Assembly: GCF_000271845.1 (NCBI RefSeq)
Contig: NZ_JH719395.1
Location: 2,828,208-2,892,207, forward strand
Source: Rhizobium leguminosarum bv. trifolii WSM2297
GTDB taxonomy: Bacteria; Pseudomonadota; Alphaproteobacteria; Rhizobiales; Rhizobiaceae
Length of the DNA stretch: 64,000 nucleotides
Direction: 5' to 3'
The stretch's first letter is position 1. The number at the start of each line of letters is the position of its first letter. Made by a program: the position numbers and the translations under genes. Below, piece after piece: positions 1-8,798 of this stretch. The notes beneath the pieces are model-generated. The model ran no database searches. It was not told the DNA's origin and worked only from the letters and a program-made list of their open reading frames with translations.

Positions 1-80
1 AATGCCCAGCCGGCAGGCGTTGAATGATTGTCATAATTCCTAACTATTCCCGATAACGAACGAACCAAGGAGACGAAGCG

Positions 81-1301
81 ATGAAGATTGCGGTTATGGG
101 TGGAGATGGCTTCATTGGCTGGCCGACATCGCTGCATCTCTCCGATGCCGGTCACGACATCCATATTCTCGACAATCTCTCGCGCCGCTGGATCGACACC
201 GAACTCGGCGTTCAGTCGCTGACACCGATGGATTCGATCCAGGAGCGTACCCGCATCTGGCATGCCGAAACCGGACGCCGCATCCACTTCAACTTGATCG
301 ATCTCGGCAAGGACTACGAACTCCTGAAGAACTGGCTTTCCGAGCATCGGCCCGATGCCGTCATCCATTTCGCCGAGCAGCGCGCCGCGCCCTATTCGAT
401 GAAGAGCGACCGCCACAAGAATTACACGGTCAACAACAATGTCAGCGCCACGCACAACCTCTTGAACGCGCTGACCGAGCTCAATCTCGACGCCCATCTC
501 ATCCACCTCGGCACCATGGGCGTCTATGGCTATTCGACAGTGGGCGCAGCGATCCCCGAAGGTTACCTGCCGGTCGGGATCGAAACCGCGGCTGGCGAAA
601 CGGTCAGCCAGGAGATCCTCTATCCCTCCAATCCCGGCTCGATCTACCACATGACCAAGTGCCTGGATCAGCTTCTCTTTCAGTTCTACGCTAGGAACGA
701 CGGCCTGAGGATCACCGACCTGCACCAGGGCATCGTCTGGGGCACACACACCGAGCAGACGCGCCGCCATGCGCAGCTGATCAACCGTTTCGATTACGAC
801 GGGGATTACGGCACGGTGCTCAACCGCTTCCTCATCCAGGCGGCGATCGGCTATCCGCTGACTGTGCACGGCACCGGCGGTCAGACCCGCGCCTTCATCC
901 ATATCCAGGATTCGGTGCGCTGCATCGAGCTGGCGCTTGAGAATCCGCCCGCCCGCGGCGCGCGCGTCGAAATCTTCAACCAGATGACGGAAACCCACCG
1001 GGTGCGCGACCTCGCCCAGATGATCGCGGGGATAAGCGGCGCCGATATCGCCTGGCTGCCCAACCCGCGCAAGGAAGCCGCCGAGAACGAGCTGATCGTT
1101 CAGAACGAGAAATTCCGCATTCTCGGCCTCGAACCGATCACCCTCGAAGCAGGCCTGCTCGGCGAGATCGTCGACGTCGCCAAGAAATTCTCCTATCGCG
1201 TCGACCGCTCGCGCGTGCCTGCTGTTTCCGCCTGGACCAAGGACATTGCCGCGACGATCAATCACGATCCGGAAGGCAAGCGGCTGAAGTCGGTGTCGTG
1301 A
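81..1301 (+). CDS. sqdB: UDP-sulfoquinovose synthase SqdB
   Basis: Makes UDP-sulfoquinovose from UDP-glucose and sulfite in the cytoplasm, the head-group donor for the sulfolipid SQDG. The 406-residue protein is full length for the family. An extended-SDR Rossmann motif GGDGFIG lies at residues 7-13, and the catalytic set is T145, Y189 and K193 (YHMTK). The start has a good ribosome binding site (aaggaga, 7-8 nt upstream). It is first in sqdB-sqdD-sqdC, the order known in Sinorhizobium meliloti, but a repeat separates it from sqdD. SQDG replaces phospholipid under phosphate limitation in related bacteria. Identification is secure from length, motifs and neighbours. Confidence 0.95.
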   Translation: MKIAVMGGDGFIGWPTSLHLSDAGHDIHILDNLSRRWIDTELGVQSLTPMDSIQERTRIWHAETGRRIHFNLIDLGKDYELLKNWLSEHRPDAVIHFAEQRAAPYSMKSDRHKNYTVNNNVSATHNLLNALTELNLDAHLIHLGTMGVYGYSTVGAAIPEGYLPVGIETAAGETVSQEILYPSNPGSIYHMTKCLDQLLFQFYARNDGLRITDLHQGIVWGTHTEQTRRHAQLINRFDYDGDYGTVLNRFLIQAAIGYPLTVHGTGGQTRAFIHIQDSVRCIELALENPPARGARVEIFNQMTETHRVRDLAQMIAGISGADIAWLPNPRKEAAENELIVQNEKFRILGLEPITLEAGLLGEIVDVAKKFSYRVDRSRVPAVSAWTKDIAATINHDPEGKRLKSVS

Positions 1302-1423
1302 GCGATGAGATATGACGAACGCTAGGGAGCCTGCGGCCAACCCACAAATTCACCCTCATCACGTCAGCCCAACCATGGGGCGGCATCTCATTTGGACTCG
1401 TCAAAGCGGGAGGCTCGCAGCTT

Positions 1424-1586
1424 GCTCCCTCTTCTCCCCAGCGGGGAGAAGGTGGCCCGAAGGGTCGGATGAGGGGGCCACACGGTACGCCATTCATTGC
1501 TCTTCGCTCGCGCTCAGCGCATTCGCTCCTTGCGTCGCTCACCCCCTCAACCGCCTGCCGGCACCTTCTCCCCGCTGGGGAGAAGA
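1424..1586. repeat. RIME-like rhizobial intergenic repeat
   Basis: Two copies of a palindromic block (cttctccccagcggggag near 1429 and its counterpart near 1568) face each other around a short core with gatgagggggc and caccccctc. This matches the RIME1 mosaic element that is frequent between rhizobial genes. It fills most of the 351-bp gap between sqdB and sqdD; no coding sequence is supported there. As RNA it would fold into strong stem-loops inside the sqd transcript. Confidence 0.8.
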
Positions 1587-1652
1587 GACGGGTAGCAACG
1601 CCTTGCCGACTCTCCTTCGCCAGAGCAAGATTTATCGGGGCAGTCAAACCCG

Positions 1653-2477
1653 ATGAACCGCTCGCCCGTATTCGCCTACGTCACCCTCGTCACCAATGCC
1701 GACTACGCCATGGGCGCCACCGCCCTCGCCCGCTCGCTTCGCCGCACCGCCACCAGCGCCGACATCGTCGTCCTCCACACCGGCGGCGTCGACGCAGCCG
1801 CCCTCGCGCCTCTCGAAGCGCTCGGTTGCCGGCTGATCGAGGTCGCGCACCTGCCGCTGTCCGCCGCCTTCAACGAGCGCCATGCGCGTGGCCAGCTCCA
1901 TTCGGCTGCCCCCTTCACCAAGGGCCGCAAGCCGGATTTCCATTCGCCGCTCGACAATTTCTGCAAGCTCAGGCTGTGGCAGCTCGTCGAATACGAGCGC
2001 TGCGTCTTCATCGATGCCGATGCGCTGGTGCTGAAGAACGTCGACAGGCTCTTCCTCTACCCGGAATTTTCCGCCGCCCCCAACGTCTATGAAAGCCTCG
2101 CCGATTTCCGCCGCATGAACTCCGGAGTCTTCGTCGCCAAGCCCTCGCAAGACACATTCCGGCACATGCTCGAAAGGCTCGACAGGCCGGACGCGTTCTG
2201 GCGCCGCACCGACCAGACCTTTCTCGAGACGTTCTTCCCGGATTGGCACGGCCTGCCGGTTTATTTCAACATGCTGCAATATGTATGGTTCACCATGCCG
2301 GAGCTTTGGGACTGGAACAGCGTTTCGATCCTGCATTACCAGTATGAAAAACCGTGGGAGAAAGATCATCCCAAGGCAGCGCGACTACAACCTTTGATCG
2401 ATTTGTGGCACCGTTTCCACGATGGCCGCGATGTGCCCGAGATCGCGACGCAGGACAATCCGGAAGGGGCAACATGA
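1653..2477 (+). CDS. sqdD: Sulfolipid glycosyltransferase SqdD (GT8, glycogenin-like)
   Basis: Family GT8 retaining glycosyltransferase, 274 residues. The metal- and sugar-nucleotide-binding DxD motif is D121-A-D123 in the segment CVFIDADALVLKN, and the N-terminus shows the typical GT8 strand (AYVTLVTNADYAMGATALA). In S. meliloti and Rhodobacter sphaeroides the gene at this place is needed for SQDG synthesis, with proposed transfer of sulfoquinovose towards diacylglycerol. It overlaps sqdC by an ATGA junction (stop 2475-2477, next start 2474), so the two are translationally coupled. The exact acceptor is inferred from the family and locus, not visible in the sequence. Confidence 0.88.
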   Translation: MNRSPVFAYVTLVTNADYAMGATALARSLRRTATSADIVVLHTGGVDAAALAPLEALGCRLIEVAHLPLSAAFNERHARGQLHSAAPFTKGRKPDFHSPLDNFCKLRLWQLVEYERCVFIDADALVLKNVDRLFLYPEFSAAPNVYESLADFRRMNSGVFVAKPSQDTFRHMLERLDRPDAFWRRTDQTFLETFFPDWHGLPVYFNMLQYVWFTMPELWDWNSVSILHYQYEKPWEKDHPKAARLQPLIDLWHRFHDGRDVPEIATQDNPEGAT

Positions 2478-3391
2478 AGGTACTGGTATCCGGCGGAACA
2501 GGTCTCGTCGGCCGCTATGTCGTCGAGGAACTGCTGACCGCCGGCTATCAGGTGATCGTCGGCGGACGCCGTGCGCCACATCCGCGCCTCTTCTCCCGCC
2601 CGGTCGAGTTCGCAGCTCTTTCGCTCGATCCCGACAAGGACCAGATCGATATATTCGACGACGCCTATTTCTTCGTCCATGCCGCCTTCAACCATGTGCC
2701 GGGCAAATACCGCGGCGGCGAGGGCGACGATCCGAAGACCTTCCACAAGTTGAACCTCGACGGCACCGTCCGGCTTTTCGAAGCCGCCAAACGCGCCGGC
2801 ACGCGCCGCTGCATCTTCCTCTCCAGCCGCGCCGCATATGGTCAACATCCCGAAGGAACCGAACTCACGGAAACGATGCTGGCCGAGCCAGAAACGCTCT
2901 ACGGCCAGGTCAAGCTCGATGCCGAACGTGCACTTACCCATCTCTCCACCCCGGGATTTGCCGGCGTCAGCCTGAGGGCGACCGGCATCTACGGCGATCT
3001 CTCGCCGAACAAATGGGACGGTCTCATCGCCGATTACCTCGCCGGTCGGCCGGTGGTTTCGCGCGCGGGAACGGAGCTTCACGGGCGCGACCTCGGGCGT
3101 GCGGTACGGCTGATGCTGGAGACGGAAAGCACCCGGATCTCCGGCGAGGTCTTCAACGTCTCGGACATATCGGTCGACACGCGCGATATCCTTTCACCCA
3201 TCGGGCGCGAGACCGGATGTCGGCACCTGCTGCCGCCCGCCGCCGACAAGGCAGCGCTCAATCCCATGAGCACGGCGAAAATCCGCGCGCTCGGCTGGAT
3301 GCCGGGCGGCGCGCCGTTGTTTGAGGAGACGATGCAACAGCTCGCCGCGACGCTGGCGGCAGCCCCACAACACAGGTCCACGCAAGTCTGA
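2474..3391 (+). CDS. sqdC: NAD(P)-dependent epimerase/reductase SqdC
   Basis: Extended-SDR protein of 305 residues with the nucleotide motif GGTGLVG at residues 7-13, a serine-rich strand (FLSSRAAYG) and an active-site pair Y143 and K147 (YGQVK). The ATG at 2474 overlaps the sqdD stop; longer in-frame starts would run far back into sqdD and are rejected. It is the third member of the sqdBDC group; SqdC in S. meliloti is part of the sulfolipid operon, though its precise reaction is not established. The family assignment is firm; the sqdC name rests on gene order. Confidence 0.83.
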   Translation: MKVLVSGGTGLVGRYVVEELLTAGYQVIVGGRRAPHPRLFSRPVEFAALSLDPDKDQIDIFDDAYFFVHAAFNHVPGKYRGGEGDDPKTFHKLNLDGTVRLFEAAKRAGTRRCIFLSSRAAYGQHPEGTELTETMLAEPETLYGQVKLDAERALTHLSTPGFAGVSLRATGIYGDLSPNKWDGLIADYLAGRPVVSRAGTELHGRDLGRAVRLMLETESTRISGEVFNVSDISVDTRDILSPIGRETGCRHLLPPAADKAALNPMSTAKIRALGWMPGGAPLFEETMQQLAATLAAAPQHRSTQV

Positions 3392-3446
3392 CCTTGCAAG
3401 ATGCGCCGAAAAGCAATCGAGGCCCCGAACTGTCGGGGGATTGTCC

Positions 3447-4154
3447 ATGCAGGTCGCAACCACGTCTGCCTCCGTCATCTTGCGCGCCACGTCCTCAGCA
3501 GCGGGGATATCTGCCGCCGGAAGCGAGACTGATCAGGGGGTGCTGAAGCTGCAGCGCAGCACCCAGACGCTGCAGCAGATGCGGCAGACTTTGGCGAATT
3601 CCGGGGACGAGGCCAAGACGAAGGCGCAACGCAAGCTCGACGAGGCAAAGCAGCAATTGGAGATGCTTCGCAGCTCCAATATGCCGCCCGAGGTGGTCGC
3701 CCGTCTGGCCGCCGAACTGGCGCGCAAGCTCGGCACCGCCGCCTCGGAATTCACATCATCAGTCGCAACCGGCAGCTCGGCCGCGGTCGCCGCCGTGGAT
3801 GCAACCACGGATCCAACCGCGGCCGCAACGAGCGGCGCCGATGCTGCGCTGACGGATACTTCAGGAGAAACCGGAACCGCCGCGACCGGCTTGCAGGAAC
3901 CGGACGCCGCCACCAACGCCCGCAAGGCCTATCAGAGCGTCGCCGAGGATGCCCCGAAATTCTCGAACATCTCGGCCGATGATCGGGAAACGATGGAAGA
4001 ATTCAAGGCGGTCGTGCGGGAACTCAAGCAATTGCTCGAAAAGGCGATGCACGACCTGCGGCAGCAGAACCGGCAAGCCGGGGCGAACGCCGGTCCTGAT
4101 ATGGCAGCCTTCTCCATCGTCACCGCGACAATACCGACAAGCATCGTCGTCTGA
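3447..4154 (+). CDS. Conserved rhizobial protein of unknown function, coiled coil
   Basis: A 235-residue protein that I do not recognise as a named family. The start at 3447 (MQVATTS) is chosen because it follows a ggggga ribosome site; the longer reading frame runs back into sqdC. Residues about 35-95 are heptad-rich and probably coiled coil, followed by a low-complexity Ala/Thr-rich stretch (about 105-150) and a second helical region (about 155-215, containing RELKQLLEKAMHDL). There is no signal peptide or membrane segment. It sits alone between the sqd genes and the cyclo-ligase. A helical scaffold or secreted effector-like role would be speculation. Confidence 0.7.
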   Translation: MQVATTSASVILRATSSAAGISAAGSETDQGVLKLQRSTQTLQQMRQTLANSGDEAKTKAQRKLDEAKQQLEMLRSSNMPPEVVARLAAELARKLGTAASEFTSSVATGSSAAVAAVDATTDPTAAATSGADAALTDTSGETGTAATGLQEPDAATNARKAYQSVAEDAPKFSNISADDRETMEEFKAVVRELKQLLEKAMHDLRQQNRQAGANAGPDMAAFSIVTATIPTSIVV

Positions 4155-4267
4155 CCTTCGGCCGAATCCCGCGGCGTGAAACGGGCGCAGCGCTGTCGCA
4201 TCCGGCATTTGCATCGGACACCCAGCCGTCTATGCTCGCTCGAACTTTTCCAAATCCGGCGGATCGA

Positions 4268-4855
4268 ATGACCGTGAAAGAACTGAAAGCGCAACTGCGC
4301 AACGAACGACTGTCGGCACGCGACGCCATTTCTCCCGAGAACCGCGCCTCCAAAAGTCTTGCGATGGCCGATCATGCCGGCGAGGCAGTGGGCTTTGCGC
4401 TGGGCACAATTGTCTCCGGCTTCCTGCCGATCCGTTCGGAAGCCGATCTCAGGCCGCTGATGGCGCGCTTTGCCGTGCGCGGTGCGCGGCTCTGCGTGCC
4501 GGCGATCCTTGATCGACAGACCATCGTCTTTCGCGAACTGGCGGACGGAGCGCCGCTTGTCGATACCGGTTTCGGCACGGTCGGCCCTGGTGCGGATGCC
4601 GCCATTCTCGATCCGGAAATCATGCTGGTGCCGCTTTCAGCCTTCGATATCAGAGGCCACCGCATTGGCTATGGCGCCGGCCACTACGACCGCGCCATCA
4701 GCCGGCTAAGGCAAAAAGGCCTGCATCCGAAGCTGATCGGCATTGCATTCGACTGCCAGGAAGTGGCACATGTGCCCGACGAGCCGCACGACATAAGCCT
4801 GGATGCCATCCTGACAGAAAGCGGCCTGCGCTTTTTTGCCTCTTGGATTGGATAG
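4268..4855 (+). CDS. 5-formyltetrahydrofolate cyclo-ligase
   Basis: Converts 5-formyl-THF to 5,10-methenyl-THF with ATP, a cytoplasmic folate salvage step (YgfA/Fau family). The 195-residue product has the usual family length and the signature GYGAGHYDR at residues 134-142, with basic N-terminal helix residues (KAQLRNERL). The ATG at 4268 gives the family-length N-terminus; the upstream ATG at 4232 would add 12 unrelated residues. The stop is 3 bases before the next gene, so the two form an operon. In most Rhizobiales and in E. coli this gene lies next to the 6S RNA gene; here 6S is about 25 kb away beside zapA. Confidence 0.92.
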   Translation: MTVKELKAQLRNERLSARDAISPENRASKSLAMADHAGEAVGFALGTIVSGFLPIRSEADLRPLMARFAVRGARLCVPAILDRQTIVFRELADGAPLVDTGFGTVGPGADAAILDPEIMLVPLSAFDIRGHRIGYGAGHYDRAISRLRQKGLHPKLIGIAFDCQEVAHVPDEPHDISLDAILTESGLRFFASWIG

Positions 4856-4858
4856 GGA

Positions 4859-5683
4859 ATGCGGCTGCTTTTTCTGGGTGACATGGTCGGCAAGACGGGA
4901 CGCACAGCGGTCTGGGACCGCCTTCCCGGCCTGATCTCCGACCTCAAGCTCGATTTCGTCGTCGTCAACGGCGAGAATGCCGCCGGCGGCTTCGGCATCA
5001 CCGAAGACATCTTTCTGGAAACGATCAATGCCGGCGCCGATGTGGTGACGACGGGCAATCACGTCTGGGATCAGAAGGAAGCCGTGGCTTTTGCCGGGCG
5101 CCACGATCAATTCCTGCGACCGGCCAACTATCCGCAAGGCACGCCCGGCCGCGGCTCCGGCCTGTTCTATGCCAGGAACGGTGCGCGTGTGCTCGTCGCC
5201 AACGTCATGGGCCGGGTCTTCATGCATCCGGAGCTCGACGATCCCTTCAAATCGGCCGAGGTGATCCTGGACGCCTGCCCGCTGAAGGAGCAGGCCGATG
5301 CGATCATTTTCGATTTCCACGCTGAAGCGACCAGCGAAAAGCAGTGCTTCGGCCATTTCGTCGACGGCCGCGCCAGTTTCGTCGTCGGCACCCACACGCA
5401 TGTGCCAACGGCCGACGCGCAGATCCTGAACGGCGGCACCGCCTATATGTCGGATGCCGGCATGTGCGGCGATTACGATTCCTCCCTCGGCATGGACAAG
5501 GAAGAGCCGCTCAACCGCTTCATCTCCAAGATGCCGAAGGGCCGCATGGAAGCAGCAAACGGCCCCGCGACGATCTGCGGCGTCGGCGTGGAGATTTCCG
5601 ATGCCACGGGATTGGCCGAAAAGATCGCGCCGCTCCGGCTCGGACCGCGGCTGGCCGAGACGGTGCCGGAGTTCTGGCGCTAG
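4859..5683 (+). CDS. YmdB-family metallophosphoesterase (TIGR00282)
   Basis: Dinuclear-metal phosphoesterase of 274 residues, full length. Metal ligands are visible: D8 in FLGDMVG, E39/N40 in NGENAAGG, N67-H68 in GNHVWD, and the histidines in FDFHAEATSEK and GTHTHVPTAD. Bacillus YmdB is a 2',3'-cAMP phosphodiesterase that affects sporulation, motility and biofilm; the rhizobial substrate is not known. The start is 3 bases after the cyclo-ligase stop, an arrangement conserved in Rhizobiales. Cytoplasmic, without signal peptide. Confidence 0.9.
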   Translation: MRLLFLGDMVGKTGRTAVWDRLPGLISDLKLDFVVVNGENAAGGFGITEDIFLETINAGADVVTTGNHVWDQKEAVAFAGRHDQFLRPANYPQGTPGRGSGLFYARNGARVLVANVMGRVFMHPELDDPFKSAEVILDACPLKEQADAIIFDFHAEATSEKQCFGHFVDGRASFVVGTHTHVPTADAQILNGGTAYMSDAGMCGDYDSSLGMDKEEPLNRFISKMPKGRMEAANGPATICGVGVEISDATGLAEKIAPLRLGPRLAETVPEFWR

Positions 5684-5689
5684 CTAATG

Positions 5690-5793
5690 CATGTTGCCCG
5701 GAAGTGTGAAGCGGCTCCGGGAAGGCCACACGCATAAAAACAAAGAGCTGAAGCGTTGCGTGAATCACATTTGATGCGACACGCTTCAGCCCC
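5690..5793. repeat. Rhizobial palindromic intergenic repeat
   Basis: The segment after the YmdB-like gene holds two paired blocks: gcatgttgcccgg...ggccacacgc and ctgaagcgttgcgtgaatc...acacgcttcag. The second forms a long stem around ttgatgc. The pattern matches a repeat common downstream of rhizobial genes; a relative lies at 17556-17606. It may stabilise the 3' end of the upstream mRNA. Confidence 0.6.
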
Positions 5794-5897
5794 ACCTGCG
5801 CAACACGCGATTGTGAGCATCCCTAGTCTGGACCGCTGCGACCTCATGCCGCATCCTCCCGCCGCCAATTCAAAATGATGGAGTGCCGGAGGGTGGC

Positions 5898-6743
5898 ATG
5901 AAGCCGCAATATTTTGTCCTCGCTATCGCATGCCTTGCGGCCTTCGCCGCGCCGGCTCCCGCCGGAGCACAGAACCAGCGAACGCCCGTCAGCCAGTGCC
6001 AGGCAATCGCGCAGAATGTCCCCAAGGTAACCTTCGCAAGCTTTTCCGGCACGGCCCCATTGGTGCCTGCCGTCTCCGAGGGCGAGGACGTCAAACTGAC
6101 TTTTCTCGGCCATTCCACCTTCGAGATCGAAACTCCTGGCGGCATCGTCATCGCGACGGACTATAACGGCTGGTACAGGCCGGCGACGATGCCGGATGTG
6201 GTGACCATGAACAAGGCGCACACGAGCCATTTCACCTTGGCGCCCGATCCTGAAATCAAGCATGTGCTGCATGGCTGGAGCGATGTTCCGGGCGAGAAGG
6301 CCGAAATCAAACTCGTCGTCGGCGATGCCTATATCCGCAATGTCGCGACGGACATCCGCTTCAGCTACGGCCTCGGCGGCTCGCAGGAGAACGGTAATTC
6401 CATCTTCATTTTCGAAATCGCCGGCCTCTGCATCGGCCATCTCGGCCACCTGCATTACGAGCTGACGGATACCCATTACGCCGAGATCGGCCGCCTCGAC
6501 ATCGTCATGGTCCCGGTCGATGGCGGCCTGACCATGGGCGCCGACAGCATGAGCCGCGTCATCAAGCGGCTACGCTCGTCGTTGATTCTGCCGATGCATC
6601 GGCGCGGCCCGCCGGTCGAGGCCTTCGTCTCGATGTTCGGCAAGGATTTCGACGTCGCCAATGCGCCGGATGACAGCATCACCGTCTCCATGCGCACGCT
6701 GCCGAAAAAGCCGTTGATCTACGTGCTGATGGGTGTGCAGTAA
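5898..6743 (+). CDS. Secreted MBL-fold metallohydrolase-like protein
   Basis: A 281-residue protein whose first ~25 residues are a clear signal peptide (MKPQYFVLAIACLAAFAAPAPAGAQ), so it is exported. Residues about 60-85 (LTFLGHSTFEIETPGG) match the start of UlaG/UPF0173-type metallo-beta-lactamase folds, and GHLGHLHYELT and LPMHRRG resemble the later metal sites. The first metal motif, normally HxHxDH, reads KAHTSH in NKAHTSHFT: the first His and the Asp are replaced. The start at 5898 follows ggaggg; an ATG at 5883 would lengthen the signal region. Substrate unknown; hydrolase activity is doubtful given the altered site. Confidence 0.78.
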   Translation: MKPQYFVLAIACLAAFAAPAPAGAQNQRTPVSQCQAIAQNVPKVTFASFSGTAPLVPAVSEGEDVKLTFLGHSTFEIETPGGIVIATDYNGWYRPATMPDVVTMNKAHTSHFTLAPDPEIKHVLHGWSDVPGEKAEIKLVVGDAYIRNVATDIRFSYGLGGSQENGNSIFIFEIAGLCIGHLGHLHYELTDTHYAEIGRLDIVMVPVDGGLTMGADSMSRVIKRLRSSLILPMHRRGPPVEAFVSMFGKDFDVANAPDDSITVSMRTLPKKPLIYVLMGVQ

Positions 6744-6768
6744 AAAGGCCAGGTTACATCAGGGCCTT
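6742..6768 (-). terminator. Intrinsic terminator of the PNPOx-like gene
   Basis: On the minus strand AAGGCC and GGCCTT pair around a 12-nt loop and are followed by TTTTT. It starts just after the stop of the gene at 6774-7277 and touches the stop codon of the convergent MBL-fold gene. Confidence 0.55.
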
Positions 6769-6773
6769 GCGCA

Positions 6774-7277
6774 TCAGGCAAACTGCAGATGGCGCCTGAT
6801 GCCGATATCCGGCGTCTTGTCGTCGTCGAGATTGGCCTTGGCGATCTCCCACCCGAATTTCAGGCTATTGCCGGTAGAGACCCAGATCTCGGCATCGTCG
6901 ACATGCAGGGAAAGCATGGTGAGCCTTGGATCCTTCTTGCCGCCGTCATACCAGGCCGCGACGATCGAATTCCAGTATTCCTCGATCTTCGAAGGGTCAG
7001 GGCGCACTTCGATCACACCGGCAAGGCAGGCGTGATAGTCGTGATCCTTGCCGATGACGCAGAAATGCGCGCGGCTGCCCGGCTTTATGCCGCGCACAAT
7101 ATCGGCATCGGTCTTGGTATAGAACCAGATCGTGTTGGTGGTGGGATCGGCATGCGGCGCCATCGGCTGCATGTGCATGTCCAGCCCGGAAATTCCGAGC
7201 ATGCCGGCATGAACATCGTTGACCTGATCCCAGAGCTGACGTGCTGGCTGTTCCTGCGCCTCGCTGAGACTTGCCAT
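6774..7277 (-). CDS. Pyridoxamine 5'-phosphate oxidase-family protein (general stress type)
   Basis: A 167-residue flavin-binding split-barrel protein of the PNPOx-like/general stress protein 26 group. The barrel strands are recognisable: MQPMAPHADPTTNTIWFYT, GSRAHFCVIGKDHDYHACLAG and AEIWVSTGNSLKFGWEIAKANL. These small proteins bind FMN, FAD or haem; the physiological reaction is generally unknown and true PNPOx activity is unlikely. The start follows ggaaagga on the minus strand. It stands alone, convergent with the MBL-fold gene and divergent from the small secreted protein at 7414. Confidence 0.82.
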   Translation of the reverse strand: MASLSEAQEQPARQLWDQVNDVHAGMLGISGLDMHMQPMAPHADPTTNTIWFYTKTDADIVRGIKPGSRAHFCVIGKDHDYHACLAGVIEVRPDPSKIEEYWNSIVAAWYDGGKKDPRLTMLSLHVDDAEIWVSTGNSLKFGWEIAKANLDDDKTPDIGIRRHLQFA

Positions 7278-7413
7278 GACCGTTCCTTTCCGTTGGGGTG
7301 GAGTTCGGTTGAAACGTCATCCTCCTGCCTTTGTTCCGTTCGGAAGCAGCGACGACGCCGGCTTTTCACCGCAAGGGAATATGCGATAGTGCGCCCGACC
7401 GGAGAGGATCATA

Positions 7414-7848
7414 ATGCGAACGCGACATTCGATTCTTGCTTTGATATTTTGCGTAACCTTTGCGCCCACAGGCCTTGCGGCGGAAAAGACCTTCAAGCCC
7501 GACGAAAACGGTCAGATCGTCTTTGTCACGCCCACAAGAAATATAGGCTGCGTCTATACCCCAAAGGGCGGCGTGGAAATGTATGTTCCCGAAGACGGCG
7601 GGCCGGAGCTTGCCTGCGATCGTATCGAACCGCTCTACGTCCGCCTCATCCTGGGGGCGAGCGGCAAGGCCTATATCTTCAAGATGGTCGGCGACACTGC
7701 CTGCTGCAGCGACGAGCATGTGCTCGACTATGGCGAGAACTGGAGGGGCGGCCCCTATTCCTGCACTTCCGGCACGGAAGGGATACGGTGCCGACGCCAG
7801 GACGGACATGGTTTCTTCGCTAGCCGCAAGCGGCTGACGGTTGATTGA
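7414..7848 (+). CDS. Small secreted protein of unknown function
   Basis: Encodes 144 residues. The first 22 residues (MRTRHSILALIFCVTFAPTGLA) form a signal peptide with an AxA-like cleavage site, so the mature protein should be periplasmic. The mature part has five to six cysteines (IGCVYTP, ELACDR, ACCSDE, YSCTS, RCRRQ), suggesting disulfides. I do not recognise a characterised family. A run of basic residues follows the last cysteine. The start is preceded by gagagga. Confidence 0.72.
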   Translation: MRTRHSILALIFCVTFAPTGLAAEKTFKPDENGQIVFVTPTRNIGCVYTPKGGVEMYVPEDGGPELACDRIEPLYVRLILGASGKAYIFKMVGDTACCSDEHVLDYGENWRGGPYSCTSGTEGIRCRRQDGHGFFASRKRLTVD

Positions 7849-7897
7849 GACAGGCGGCAGCACTCGTGCATCATGCAGCAAATCCACCGCTTTTCCC

Positions 7898-7926
7898 TTG
7901 AACGGGTGCCGTTTCGCTCTTATAAG
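7898..7926 (+). promoter_or_regulatory. Sigma-70-type promoter of yebC
   Basis: TTGAAC (7898-7903) and TATAAG (7921-7926) are separated by exactly 17 bp and lie 40 bp upstream of the yebC start. This is the best housekeeping-type promoter match noted in the window. Confidence 0.65.
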
Positions 7927-7965
7927 GCGGCCCATTCCGAACAATGAGACGTGGACAGGGATGCC

Positions 7966-8712
7966 ATGGCTGGCCATTCACAGTTTAAAAACATCATGCA
8001 CCGCAAGGGCCGCCAGGATGCGGTGCGGTCGAAAATGTTCTCCAAGCTTGCACGCGAAATTACCGTAGCCGCCAAGGCCGGCTTGCCCGACCCGATGATG
8101 AATGCCCGTCTTCGCCTGGCGATCCAGAACGCCAAGGCCCAGTCCATGCCGAAAGACAATATCGACCGCGCTATCAAGAAGGCAGCTGGCGCCGACGGCG
8201 AAAACTACGACGAAGTCCGCTATGAGGGTTACGGCCCCGGCGGCACGGCGATCATCGTCGAGGCCCTCACCGACAATCGCAACCGCACCGCTTCCAACGT
8301 CCGTTCGATCTTCACCAAGGCCGGCGGCGCTCTTGGCGAAACTGGTTCCGTTTCCTTCTCCTTCGACCATGTCGGAGAAATCACCTACAAGCTTTCCGTT
8401 GGCGACGCCGACAAGGTGATGGAAGCCGCGATCGAAGCCGGCGCTGACGATGTCGAGACCGACGAAGAGGGCCACTACATCACCTGCGGCTTCGAAGCGC
8501 TCGGCGAGGTCTCGAAAGCCCTGGAATCCGGCCTCGGAGAAGCCGAAACCGTCAAGGCCGTCTGGCGCGCCCAGAACAATGTGCCGGTCGATGAGGAAAA
8601 GGCCCAGTCGCTGATGAAGCTCATCGACAGCCTGGAAGACGATGACGACGTCCAGAACGTCTATTCCAACTTCGAGGTCTCCGAAGAAGTGCTGGCGAAG
8701 CTTTCGGCCTGA
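7966..8712 (+). CDS. yebC: YebC/PmpR-family transcriptional/translation regulator
   Basis: Full-length 248-residue member of the YebC family, with the invariant N-terminus [14 protein letters not shown] and the acidic middle domain ([17 protein letters not shown]). Members bind DNA and affect quorum-sensing or stress genes in some bacteria; more recent work on relatives reports help to ribosomes stalled on proline stretches. The ATG at 7966 is used because the conserved MAGHS sequence starts there. A good promoter precedes it and a terminator follows. In many Proteobacteria yebC is next to ruvC; here the LLM gene and a chemoreceptor gene, both on the other strand, separate them. Confidence 0.94.
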   Translation: MAGHSQFKNIMHRKGRQDAVRSKMFSKLAREITVAAKAGLPDPMMNARLRLAIQNAKAQSMPKDNIDRAIKKAAGADGENYDEVRYEGYGPGGTAIIVEALTDNRNRTASNVRSIFTKAGGALGETGSVSFSFDHVGEITYKLSVGDADKVMEAAIEAGADDVETDEEGHYITCGFEALGEVSKALESGLGEAETVKAVWRAQNNVPVDEEKAQSLMKLIDSLEDDDDVQNVYSNFEVSEEVLAKLSA

Positions 8713-8733
8713 TTTTTCAGGCAGTCACCCATG

Positions 8734-8763
8734 AAAAACCCGGCGGCGATGCCGGGTTTTTTC
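8734..8763. terminator. Bidirectional intrinsic terminator
   Basis: AAAACCCGGC, a short ggcgat loop and GCCGGGTTTTTT form a strong stem with A- and T-runs on both sides. It serves yebC from the left and the convergent oxidoreductase gene (ending at 8799) from the right. Confidence 0.88.
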
Positions 8764-8798
8764 TGTGGGATGCTCAACGGTCGAGAGCGTGCGCCCCC

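Noticed and set aside
24..46. Possible PhoB box upstream of sqdB (TGTCAT at 29-34)
   Set aside because: Only one half-site is recognisable; the second half does not match the consensus, although sulfolipid genes are often phosphate controlled.
1312..1656. ORFs within the sqdB-sqdD gap on both strands
   Set aside because: They run through a palindromic repeat and would encode low-complexity repeat translations.
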